This document shows positions 43,419 to 50,687 of a stretch of 64,000 nucleotides of DNA, one piece after another. Made by a program: the position numbers and the translations under genes. The stretch is taken from NCBI RefSeq assembly GCF_003815675.1, contig NZ_CP033918.1, positions 3,224,001-3,288,000 on the forward strand, in the 5' to 3' direction. How positions within the stretch are numbered: the stretch's first letter is position 1; every line of letters starts with the position of its first letter. This DNA is from Chryseobacterium sp. G0186 (lineage in GTDB: Bacteria; Bacteroidota; Bacteroidia; Flavobacteriales; Weeksellaceae). The notes beneath the pieces were generated by a model. The model did no database searches, was not told the origin of the DNA, and was given only the letters and a program-made list of their open reading frames with translations.

Positions 43419-44021
43419 TTAATAAAAATGTCCGTCCGGTTTTACGATTGGGGTAGCCACTTGTAAGAGTTCTACGAAAAGCTTACCGGCTTTAGCAACT
43501 TGTTCGATCCCCGCGTGCAGGTCGCTCATATTGCAGTCGGTGAATTTCAAAATATCTTTTTTAAAATCATTGAAATTGCCAACGGTCTCTACACATCCGG
43601 CTCTGCCCCAGCCCATATCAGCAATGGTTTTTGGCCCGGCATGGATCAGGAAATTGCCTTTCAGCTGGATTGCTCCATTGTATTCTGAATAGGTATTGTG
43701 TATGGTATAGCCACGGATATAATTACGGGTGGCTTGTTTCGGGAAATGATTTAAGCCGGAGACCACGAAGCCTCTTGTCTTATAGGATTTTACCGGCTTC
43801 TTGGGATCGTTCCAGTAAGGCATAAACCGGAGCGCTGCCCAGGACTTAACTATTTTATTGCCTTTGGCATCTGTTCCTGTTATAAAGACTTTATAGATAG
43901 GTACGCTGTAGGACTCTTCTTTGTAATCACCGTTCAGGTCGCGCATGGGATAGGAACTGGCCCAGTATTTCCCACCGGTGGTCTGATTGCTGATCGTAAT
44001 TAACACATCTCTAAGCGGCAT
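43419..44021 (-). CDS. Putative YkuD-like cell-wall effector
   Basis: A 200-residue protein without a signal peptide. The C-terminal half has NFLIHAGPKTIADMGW then GRAGCVETVG, with His127 and Cys143 sixteen residues apart. This is the His-x(14-17)-(S/T/R)xGC spacing of L,D-transpeptidase/YkuD catalytic sites, but the surrounding residues differ. The N-terminal part reads VLITISNQTTGGKYWASSYP. Because it lacks a leader and is paired with an exported protein, I read it as a secreted effector; alternative: a murein-binding hydrolase with another role. Confidence 0.55.
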   Translation of the reverse strand: MPLRDVLITISNQTTGGKYWASSYPMRDLNGDYKEESYSVPIYKVFITGTDAKGNKIVKSWAALRFMPYWNDPKKPVKSYKTRGFVVSGLNHFPKQATRNYIRGYTIHNTYSEYNGAIQLKGNFLIHAGPKTIADMGWGRAGCVETVGNFNDFKKDILKFTDCNMSDLHAGIEQVAKAGKLFVELLQVATPIVKPDGHFY

Positions 44022-44117
44022 ATTTTTCTTCGGTTTTAATTAAAGTAACACTTAAAAATCTATCGTAAATTTAGTTCATTTTTTTGATAGCAGGAGAGGA
44101 ATAATACCCTGCTGAGG

Positions 44118-44182
44118 GTTCGACATATTAGCGTAGCGCATGTCGAACAAAAGATAAAAGAGCATTTGCAATACTTACTAAT
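44118..44182. repeat. REP-type direct repeat with inner palindrome, left copy
   Basis: Starts with the inverted pair GTTCGACAT (44118-44126) / ATGTCGAAC (44140-44148) around a 13-base loop, followed by about 35 bp that are also shared with 44770-44834. The two copies flank the transposase gene. Confidence 0.75.
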
Positions 44183-44705
44183 AATCTTCCAATTCAAGCA
44201 TCCCTTTTGTCAATCCATATCTTGTCGCACAACTACTATATACATATTCTTCCTCTTTTGCCACAATACCTGCCCGCACCGGGTTTAAATGTATATAGCA
44301 TTCCTTAGTTCGATAAAAATCTATTGTTCTTATTTCTTCGCCATGATATCCTTCCTGCCAGAAAAGAATACCATCGCCTTTTGTCAATAGCCATAACATC
44401 CAATGTTTGCGGCTTTCCTGCCTGTGATTACTTATTGCATTAAAAATTTGCTTGGAAGTAAATTTCTTAAAGTCTCTTAAAATATCACTCAAATTATCTT
44501 TTGATGTACCAATAATCAAATGGATATGATTGGTCATGATTACCCATACATAAATCTTCAATCCTTTTTCTTTTTGGCAATATTTCAAACTATCCACAAG
44601 AATGTTCTTGTATTCATCTCTTGTGAAAACATCTACCCATTGATGTACCGTGCAAGTAACAAAATACACACCTTGCTGATCGTAAATTTTATAAGCAAAA
44701 GACAT
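44178..44705 (-). CDS. REP-associated tyrosine transposase (IS200-like)
   Basis: A 175-residue HUH-type nuclease/transposase. The metal site His60-x-His62 is in VWVIMTNHIHLIIG. The catalytic Tyr is probably that in KECYIHLNPVRAG, the family's conserved C-terminal motif (YIHxNPVRAG). WFW-rich helices around FWQEGYHGEE are also typical. It is intact from start to stop, so it may be active. It separates the YkuD-like pair from the LHH/SUKH cassette. Confidence 0.9.
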   Translation of the reverse strand: MSFAYKIYDQQGVYFVTCTVHQWVDVFTRDEYKNILVDSLKYCQKEKGLKIYVWVIMTNHIHLIIGTSKDNLSDILRDFKKFTSKQIFNAISNHRQESRKHWMLWLLTKGDGILFWQEGYHGEEIRTIDFYRTKECYIHLNPVRAGIVAKEEEYVYSSCATRYGLTKGMLELEDY

Positions 44706-44769
44706 GGCATAATATTTACATTCAGGATTTCAAATCCTGTCTTTTTCAAGTTTTAGTTATTTTAGAGCT

Positions 44770-44834
44770 GTTCGACATATTAGCGTAGCGCATGTCGAAC
44801 AAAGAATAAAGAGCATCTGTAATGCTTACTAATT
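44770..44834. repeat. REP-type direct repeat with inner palindrome, right copy
   Basis: The same GTTCGACAT / ATGTCGAAC pair at 44770-44778 and 44792-44800, plus the shared AAAGA..AGAGCAT..CTTACTAAT sequence, directly repeated from 44118-44182. Confidence 0.75.
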
Positions 44835-44872
44835 AACATCTATTACAGGATTTACAATCCTGTCTATCCTGG

Positions 44873-44905
44873 TTCGGGATGCCCTGCGGAGCATGCCGAA
44901 CAGCT
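44873..44905. repeat. Palindromic junction element, copy 2
   Basis: TTCGGGATGCCCTGCGGA on the plus strand, then GCATGCCGAACAGCT: an inverted pair around a GC-rich centre. It lies between the RAYT unit and the SUKH-type immunity gene, where a cassette ends. Confidence 0.55.
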
Positions 44906-44919
44906 AGAGCACTTATAAA

Positions 44920-45345
44920 TTAAGCTATTTCAAAAAACTCTTCCAAAAACTCATTAAAACTATTCCATTTTTTATCGTAATTACCTTTAATTACCTTTTC
45001 CACATTACCATCCTCAACAAGTATAACTGATCCATCTTCTTTATTATAAAGTAGAAATGCATAAGTAGTATCGTCCAGTAGCGATATTAGATTTAAAGGA
45101 ACATTTTGTTTATTATGCATATTATAATTAACGCCAGTGGAACTATCATCCAATAGATCTCTTACAACATTGAACATAAAACCTTCTGATCCATTGAACT
45201 CTGTACCATAAGTTGTGGCAAACTCTACAAATTCAGATTTCTCATCAAATCCATTTTTTTTAAGAGCGGAACGATAGATTTCTTTGTTTTCCGCCAATAA
45301 TTGAGGTTCATCTTTTAAATAATTAACTATTTTCTCACTTAACAT
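44920..45345 (-). CDS. SUKH/SMI1-KNR4-like immunity protein
   Basis: A 141-residue protein, started at ATG 45345 since the longer frame begins with TTG. The segment FVEFATTYGTEFNGSEGFMFN matches the F-x-x-F/Y..Y-x-x-x-F-x-G-x-x-G pattern of SUKH-superfamily immunity proteins, and ends with WNSFNEFLEEFF. It lies 15 bp after the LHH nuclease tip. SUKH proteins commonly neutralise nuclease toxins, which fits. Cytoplasmic. Confidence 0.75.
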   Translation of the reverse strand: MLSEKIVNYLKDEPQLLAENKEIYRSALKKNGFDEKSEFVEFATTYGTEFNGSEGFMFNVVRDLLDDSSTGVNYNMHNKQNVPLNLISLLDDTTYAFLLYNKEDGSVILVEDGNVEKVIKGNYDKKWNSFNEFLEEFFEIA

Positions 45346-45360
45346 AATCAATATATAATA

Positions 45361-46359
45361 TTAATGGTGAACATTTAATCTTCTTGCCTTTTCCGCCTTC
45401 GCCCTATCTTTCCAATAATTTGGCTTATCAACATTATCAAATTTTTTCCTGCCTATGCCAGCAACAGGATTTTCCGGATGTACTTTTGTACCATCGACCT
45501 TATAAGGGTGTAATGCATTTGTGTATCCATATTTCTCATGTATCCCTCCAGATATCTCAAAAAGAGGTCCCTTAGCATTTTGCTTCGAATGGTGGAGATT
45601 TACCGATTTCCCGTCTGCGCCTATAGGTGCAACTCCTTTTGATGCCCTTTCCAAATTCGTTCAACCAACATCATCAATTCTATCCCAATCGATGTCCTGT
45701 TGAAAGACTTTGTATTTATAACCTGTTCCACTACTTGGTGCTGTCCAGGTTATCGGGCTAAACATACTCAAACCTGTAACATCAATCCATCCTGTAGTAT
45801 CTTTTACGTAAGCGTATAAATTAGGATTATTTCCTGCTAATCCTATCGGATCCTGACTTAAATAAAGACCTGCCCCTATATCATAATACCTAAACCTGTT
45901 ATAGCAAAGTCCACCCAGCTCTTTATCCGCGTACTGCCCCTGGAATAAGAACGGAACAAACTCATTATTCCCTTTTCTTACATTTCCGTAAATATCCAAC
46001 TCCCGCTCCCATACTTTTGCACCATCTGCATTGTAGGCATGAGTGGGCGTGCCCAGGTAATCGCTTACTATACTATACCTTTCCGTTCCGATGATCTTAG
46101 CACAAGGTACAAAAGAATTTTCTTCAAAAATCCAGGTAATTACATTTTCTACCGGCTCTTCAGCTTCTTTTAAACCATTAGCTTCAATACTTAATTTAGG
46201 TGGATATTCCCCTTCATACTGCCATTCATGCAAGGGTACATTACCATCCCAGAGCCAGCGGGTCACCTTACCTTTATATTGCTTGGCGATACGCCTGCCC
46301 AAAGGATCGTAAGCAAAATCAACAGTTCTGCCCTGCGGTAGAATGACCGACTGCAACAT
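45361..46359 (-). pseudogene. Rhs-core fragment fused to LHH nuclease tip, interrupted by an in-frame stop
   Basis: In one frame this reads a Rhs core (FAYDPLGRRIAKQYKGKVTRW, LDIYGNVRKGN, GLYLSQDPIGLAGNNPNLY) and then, after a TGA at 45661-45663, an LHH-type nuclease tip: ERASKGVAPIGADGKSVN, LHHSKQNAKGPLFEIS and YWKDRAKAEKARRLNVHH. The stop replaces an Arg codon expected in the family motif (GRTNLERA-type), so one C-to-T change explains the break. The 5' end starts at the AGCTGTTCGG junction element, so the main body of Rhs is missing. Not likely to be made whole. Confidence 0.75.
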
Positions 46360-46370
46360 CCCGAACAGCT
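46357..46370. repeat. Palindromic junction element, copy 3 (half)
   Basis: CATCCCGAACAGCT on the plus strand, i.e. AGCTGTTCGGGATG on the minus strand. It forms the 5' edge of the LHH-bearing Rhs fragment. Confidence 0.55.
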
Positions 46371-46414
46371 AAGAATTATTATTGGCTTACTCAAATCCAA
46401 AGTTTATTGTAGTC

Positions 46415-46828
46415 TTACCAATCTTTAAAAACCTTGAGATATTGTTCCAGTCTAAAATCGCTTCCCTCCAATTTTTCTTTAATAAAATCACCGAGCACAA
46501 TCAATGATTTTTTTATAAATTCTTTTAATTTTTCTTCAACAGGTTGTCCCCCGCTAGTATTCCAGTAACTCCTACTTAAACAAAATTCAGAGGATACTTC
46601 CAGTTTAGTTTTGAAATATTTGTTCTTATATATTCCTGTTTGTTCACAATACTCGGAAACATCTCCACTAATATACAAGTCAACTTTAATTTTCTTTAAG
46701 CTTTCAAATTCTATTTCTAAAAATCGCTGCTTTATTTCTTTTATCAAAGCAATATTTATTACCCTAATATTGATGTTTGGATCATCTACGACTTGCCCTC
46801 CAATGGCTGTGCTAATTACTAATTCCAT
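46415..46828 (-). CDS. Candidate immunity protein, 137 aa
   Basis: No recognised family. Strand-helix mix with ISTAIGGQVVDDPNINIRV, LKKIKVDLYISGDVSEYC and a C-terminal KSLIVLGDFIKEKLEGSDF helix; no signal peptide. It follows the 121-residue gene nine bases later and precedes the LHH Rhs fragment. By position in a toxin-immunity series it is probably an immunity gene for a lost or neighbouring toxin. Confidence 0.5.
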   Translation of the reverse strand: MELVISTAIGGQVVDDPNINIRVINIALIKEIKQRFLEIEFESLKKIKVDLYISGDVSEYCEQTGIYKNKYFKTKLEVSSEFCLSRSYWNTSGGQPVEEKLKEFIKKSLIVLGDFIKEKLEGSDFRLEQYLKVFKDW

Positions 46829-46837
46829 TTTTATAAT

Positions 46838-47203
46838 TTAATGACGAACTCCTGCTTTTTTTCTAATAGTTTCTGCTTCATTACTTAGCCCCTGTCCCTT
46901 TTTACTGCCGGCCCAACTTTCAAGATTTTTTGGTCCAGGCATTTTTTCAGACAACTCTCGTTCAATTCTTAACATATCTGAAAGCAATTCTTTAAATTTT
47001 TGACTTACTAATGGTGGTCCAATAGTTGGCAACAAGTCATAAGATTCGATATAATTATCTATCTTATCTACTTCATATTGCAGCACATCATCTGCCTCTA
47101 TTTTTGTGCCTTCTGTAAGATCATATTGAGAGATGACATTTTCGTCATCACTATACACAAAGGATACATCCCTTTTATAAAAATCAGAAAATTGAAAATA
47201 CAT
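46838..47203 (-). CDS. Candidate immunity protein, 121 aa
   Basis: The first 75 residues (FQFSDFYKRDVSFVYSDDEN and TIGPPLVSQKFKELLSDML) look like an immunity domain of the DUF1629 kind, where PLVS-x-K-F/L-KELL is a common pattern. The last 35 residues (ESWAGSKKGQGLSNEAETI and following) are unlike it and look more like a toxin tail. It directly follows the AHH remnant and may be a chimera of two cassettes. Classification is tentative. Confidence 0.45.
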   Translation of the reverse strand: MYFQFSDFYKRDVSFVYSDDENVISQYDLTEGTKIEADDVLQYEVDKIDNYIESYDLLPTIGPPLVSQKFKELLSDMLRIERELSEKMPGPKNLESWAGSKKGQGLSNEAETIRKKAGVRH

Positions 47204-47214
47204 ATTTATTTATT

Positions 47215-47653
47215 TTAATGACATCTTATTTTTCCTTGCCTTAATCCTTGCCGTGTTTCTCCTCTTAGCTTATCAATAGCATCGGGGCATACTGCTGTTG
47301 AGTCCATTTGTTCTTTTTACCTATACGGGCTATTGCATCTAACTCTGCTTGTATATTCCTATTGTACGCAGCATGATCTTTATTCCAACCATTGTGAATA
47401 CTTCTCGTTGGGTGAGTCCCTGCTTCTTTTGGTAAATAAATCAGGTTGCTTGCTTTGTCAACGTCAAAACCTGCTGCTTTTATTGCAGGATGATTTGCTT
47501 TTGAACGTGGTATAACATGGTACAGTTGGTAATTATCTATCTTAGGCATATTGCCATAGTTCCAGCCACCTTTAGGCATTCACTAAGCCCCAATGGGTCT
47601 ATTAGGTAGTTCGGATCATTTACATAACCGTAAAGATTAACTCCACCATTCAA
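47215..47653 (-). pseudogene. Rhs tip plus AHH-type nuclease, frameshifted
   Basis: The 5' end has a short Rhs-core piece (LNGGVNLYGYVNDPNYLIDP, GLS) and then, in another frame, MPKGGWNYGNMPKIDNYQLY. The AHH nuclease follows: YHVIPRSKANHPAIKAAGF, LIYLPKEAGTHP, HNGWNKDHAAYNRNI. After WTQQQYAP the frame stops early, while the family-like tail DAIDKLRGETRQGLRQG is read in a different frame down to 47215; a one-base change at the GCCCCG run near 47292 would restore it. So two frame disruptions are seen. Non-functional as annotated. Confidence 0.65.
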
Positions 47654-48071
47654 TACTAAGGTCTTGTATTTCCAGGAGATAATCAAGCTGGACATTGATC
47701 GTATTGTTGCTGAAAATTTCCGGAGCCATAAAGACAATGATAATATCTTCTTCAAAAAAGTGAAACCCGGATACAAAAAGGTCCTTTACAAGATTGGCAT
47801 ATTCTTCGGTCCTAAAATCTCCTTCATAAGCGCTCTCTGTGATTTCTATTGAGATCTCCTCTTTTATTCTTTCAATTTCATTTTTATAATACAATATTTC
47901 CAGGGTTTCCTCCCCCTTCTGCAACAGCGCATTATAATTTTCTATTGATAAACCGGGTTCCTCTAAAGAAAATTCAGCCGGCATAGTTTTTTCTATAATC
48001 CCAATGTCAAAAAGTACACTTAGATTGTCTTCCGCGAGCTCCTTTTTTATGATCCTTATTTTTGCGTGCAT
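47637..48071 (-). CDS. Candidate immunity protein, 144 aa
   Basis: No family recognised. A charged protein with FDIGIIEKTMPAEFSLEEPG, YYKNEIERIKEEISIEITES, a possible membrane-like SGFHFFEEDIIIVFMAP stretch and the end DLSIEWWS. Its last codons overlap the Rhs piece of the next cassette, so the junction cut its 3' end or the two share sequence. It follows the 187-residue gene by five bases. Confidence 0.5.
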   Translation of the reverse strand: MHAKIRIIKKELAEDNLSVLFDIGIIEKTMPAEFSLEEPGLSIENYNALLQKGEETLEILYYKNEIERIKEEISIEITESAYEGDFRTEEYANLVKDLFVSGFHFFEEDIIIVFMAPEIFSNNTINVQLDYLLEIQDLSIEWWS

Positions 48072-48076
48072 ATGGC

Positions 48077-48640
48077 TTACTTTTCCTCAATTAATTGCTG
48101 TGCCTGCTTTAATGTTGCCGCATCATTGGTAATGCAGGTCAGGGTACTGGTTTCGTTCTGGATTAACATCACTGATTTTATTTCTTTCCCGATCCAGACC
48201 TTATCCGGATAACTAAAGGGATTGAAGAACTGGCTCCAACTCTTTTTTACCGGCACTAATATGCCGTAACCGCTGAATTGTATCCTGAACTTGTTATCTG
48301 TCTGCGAGGATATCCAATCCACATATTCAGTAATGAGCAAAGTGGTCAGATTAAATTCATAAGAGGTCCAATTTCCTGCTTCTTTTATAGAAACAATCGG
48401 ATCCTCTTCAAGTTCCTTTTTCTTTACCATGAAAAGATCAGCATCATGGCTGGCAAAAGCAAATATTACCTCTTCCTCATTCTCTGCAAAGGAAAGGAAA
48501 AAGTCATTTTTTCTTTCCGGAAGGGAATCCACAAACTTATTGATGACCTCAAAATAAGAATTGCCATTATTTACAAATTCATTATTGAACAAGGTCTTAT
48601 AAATCGTCTCTAATTTTTCTTTAAATTCAGCTATAGTCAT
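48077..48640 (-). CDS. Candidate immunity protein, 187 aa
   Basis: No family recognised. No signal peptide. Features: helical start (EFKEKLETIYKTLFNNEF), strands at DFFLSFAENEEEVIFAFAS, aromatic WTSYEFNLTTLLITEYVDW, and a C-terminal VKKSWSQFFNPF and LKQAQQLIEEK. It lies ten bases after the deaminase-bearing Rhs gene, the usual position of a cognate immunity gene. The next gene follows within six bases. Confidence 0.55.
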   Translation of the reverse strand: MTIAEFKEKLETIYKTLFNNEFVNNGNSYFEVINKFVDSLPERKNDFFLSFAENEEEVIFAFASHDADLFMVKKKELEEDPIVSIKEAGNWTSYEFNLTTLLITEYVDWISSQTDNKFRIQFSGYGILVPVKKSWSQFFNPFSYPDKVWIGKEIKSVMLIQNETSTLTCITNDAATLKQAQQLIEEK

Positions 48641-48650
48641 TTATTTATTT

Positions 48651-49490
48651 TTAGTGATGTTTTGCTTTAACTTCTACCCTTCTTATCTTCTTCGCTTCCA
48701 TATTATATTTAAATATTCTTGCTTTCCCATGTATATCAACCTCTGTCTGATACACCAGTTTACCATCTTTCTTCCAGGAATACGTTTTTCCTGTTGAAGT
48801 AGCTTTATATTCTGCGGTCACATTCTGGGTGTAGACTACATCCCTGATTGCCGGTTGGCATCCGGGACGGCATGGATTTAATTCTCCACTCATTTTCAGG
48901 TGATCTCCCGGCACCAAGTCGCCAACCACATCGTCGATAAACTTACGTTCTGTATGGGTTTTCAAAGCCTCATATTGATTTTTCTTACCTTTTGTCCCTC
49001 CGCTTTTATAAGGCTTTTTGCCCAAACTCTTTCCGTCCCTAACCACTTCACCTTCCATTCCGTGATGCAAGCCAAAAACATCTAACCAGAAATTGCTGTC
49101 CGGCACATAGGCGTAGCCATTATAACCACCATTAAGACCCGATGGATCACTGCTAACATAAATGCCGCTTTCCGGATCATAATACCGGAACCGGTTATAA
49201 GCCAGCCCAGTTTCCTTATCTGCATACTGTCCTTCATAAAGAAAAGGAATAAACTCGTTGTTCCCCTTCCTTACTACACCATAAATATCCAACTCCCGCT
49301 CCCAGACTTTTGCACCGTCTGCATTGTAGGCATGAGTGGGCGTGCCCAGGTAATCACTTACTATACTGCTCTGCACCAACTATCTTAGTACAAGGTACAA
49401 AAGAATTTTCTTCAAAAATCCAGGTAATTACATTTTCTACCAGTTCTTCAGCTTCTTTTAAACCATTAGCTTCAATACTTAATTCAGGGA
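48651..49490 (-). pseudogene. Rhs core fused to deaminase-fold toxin, with 5-bp deletion frameshift
   Basis: The upstream part (ELSIEANGLKEAEELVENV, WIFEENSFVPCTKIVGAEQ) and the downstream part (VSDYLGTPTHAYNADGAKVW onward) are in different frames. Comparison with the 46-kb copy shows loss of one TATAG unit near 49370. The C-terminal toxin has HTE (His142-Glu144 of the 242-aa frame) and PCRPGC (Cys170, Cys174), the zinc pattern of cytidine-deaminase-fold toxins, and SGKTYSWKKDGKLVYQTEVD downstream. Core Rhs motifs EGQYADKETGLAYNRFRYYD and SSDPSGLNGG are intact. Confidence 0.7.
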
Positions 49491-49516
49491 TGCCCTGTGA
49501 AACATCCCGAACAGCT
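49486..49516. repeat. Palindromic junction element, copy 4
   Basis: On the minus strand AGCTGTTCGGGATGTTTCAC, then AGGGCATCCCT: the fourth relative of the junction palindrome. It lies at the 5' edge of the deaminase-bearing Rhs fragment, inside what was once continuous Rhs sequence. Confidence 0.55.
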
Positions 49517-49561
49517 AAAACTATCTGCGTTTGTTCATCATCAAACGCCACAATAAAATTC

Positions 49562-49804
49562 CTAATTCTGCAAAGCCTTATCAAAAAGATTAGACTGATT
49601 AAAATTCCTTATATCAATTATAGAACTTTGTTGTTCAATTAAACCAAGTAAAGCTTGTTGTATTTTTAATTCTTCGTTCTTTATTGATGATAATATTATA
49701 CTATAATGTTCTAAAGTAAATTTATTTGCAATATGTATAACATACAAACACTGAAGTGGCATATCACTACAATTTGTGATACTTTGATCATCTTCTTCAA
49801 TCAT
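49562..49804 (-). CDS. Hypothetical fragment, 80 aa
   Basis: A short frame (DDQSITNCSDMPLQCLYVIH, IQQALLGLIEQQSSIIDI) with an in-frame upstream extension (PPLSIAYGFDF) and no clear start or family. It lies next to the broken Rhs copy and may be the end of a truncated immunity gene. Coding status uncertain. Confidence 0.35.
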   Translation of the reverse strand: MIEEDDQSITNCSDMPLQCLYVIHIANKFTLEHYSIILSSIKNEELKIQQALLGLIEQQSSIIDIRNFNQSNLFDKALQN

Positions 49805-49937
49805 AAAATCGAAACCATAAGCAATACTTAAAGGCGGTTTTTAAGCTAAGTCTGATTGATTTGTTGAAATATCTTCATTATCTTTTATCTACATTGGGTG
49901 TACTTGATGAAACATATAATCCTCCTTTACCATTATG

Positions 49938-50051
49938 TTAGTTCCGGGAATCATACAGAAGCCTCTTAGACAGAATATCCTGTTTTCCGCCATTAATTTC
50001 CTTTAATTCTTGTTTTGTTAATTTTCTTTGTTGAATGTTTGATTTTTTCAG
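49938..50051 (-). pseudogene. Broken fourth GG-leader peptide gene
   Basis: The leader region KKSNIQQRKLTKQELKEIN then Gly-Gly is intact, but the first codon is CTG where the homologs have ATG. After Gly-Gly the in-frame core KQDILSKRLLYDSRN lacks the family cysteines. Reading one frame over gives RIFCLRGFCMIPG, with the C-x4-C pair of peptides 1 and 3. So a frameshift follows the leader and the NGYCC end is missing. A pseudogene of the 41-kb peptide family. Confidence 0.65.
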
Positions 50052-50148
50052 GATAATTTTAATTTGGTTGTAAGCTGAATTACATTTTATTTTAAATAAT
50101 TCAATAGATGGTGAAAGAAAATTATACATTATTAACAAATTTTAACAG
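50027..50148. repeat. Right copy of the island-flanking duplication
   Basis: Matches 41931-42063 in the same orientation. It covers the leader start of the broken peptide gene and the region upstream, and lies just before the TlpA-like gene, whose promoter may be within it. Confidence 0.75.
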
Positions 50149-50190
50149 ATTGATATTCATAGAGAAAGAATGCAATTGGTAAATTTGAGT

Positions 50191-50679
50191 ATGAAGAATT
50201 TAATAAAAATATTGACCCTATTTTTGTTCTGTACGGTTTATAAAGCTCAGCAGACCGAGGTTCCTGTCATGAAATATGAGGACCTTGAAAAAAGAATTCA
50301 GCAGGAAAAGGATAAGTTCCTGATTGTCAATTTCTGGGCAACAACCTGCGCCCCTTGCGTAAAAGAATTACCACACTTTATGGAAGTCAATAATAAATTT
50401 AATGCAAACCCTAAGTTTAAGATGATTCTGGTTTCTTTGGACAGGTTTGTAGATAAAGAAAGGGTTTTAAAATTTATAAAGAGTAAAAATCTTACCGCTG
50501 AGGTTATTCTGCTGGATGATATTAAAAGAATGAATACCTGGATTCCGAAATTTGAAAAAGATTGGGATGGAAATATTCCGATCACTTTATTTTACAAAAA
50601 CGGAGAAAAGGTATTTTTCAATGATGGAGAAATGAGTAAAGAAGATCTTGAAAAAACAGTTACTGAAAATTTACAATAA
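50191..50679 (+). CDS. TlpA-like thiol-disulfide oxidoreductase
   Basis: A 162-residue exported thioredoxin-fold protein, started at ATG 50191 so the signal peptide (MKNLIKILTLFLFCTVYKAQ) stands first. The active site is Cys53-Ala-Pro-Cys56 in FWATTCAPC, and the later VSLDRFVDKERVL and GNIPITLFYKNGE include the cis-Pro. Role: reduction or oxidation of cysteines in the envelope. It sits beside the broken peptide gene; before the island arrived it may have neighboured the peptide cluster. The redoxin gene follows nine bases after the stop. Confidence 0.85.
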   Translation: MKNLIKILTLFLFCTVYKAQQTEVPVMKYEDLEKRIQQEKDKFLIVNFWATTCAPCVKELPHFMEVNNKFNANPKFKMILVSLDRFVDKERVLKFIKSKNLTAEVILLDDIKRMNTWIPKFEKDWDGNIPITLFYKNGEKVFFNDGEMSKEDLEKTVTENLQ

Positions 50680-50687
50680 ATAATATT

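Larger units (their letters stand above)
44118..44834. mobile_element. RAYT unit: REP-flanked Y1-type transposase
   Basis: A roughly 715-bp unit with one transposase gene between two direct copies of a REP-type palindrome with 65 bp of homology. Other small palindromes sit inside and beside it: CAGGATTTCAAATCCTG (44723-44739) and CAGGATTTACAATCCTG (44846-44862). The layout is that of REP-associated tyrosine transposases, which spread REP sequences. Confidence 0.75.
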
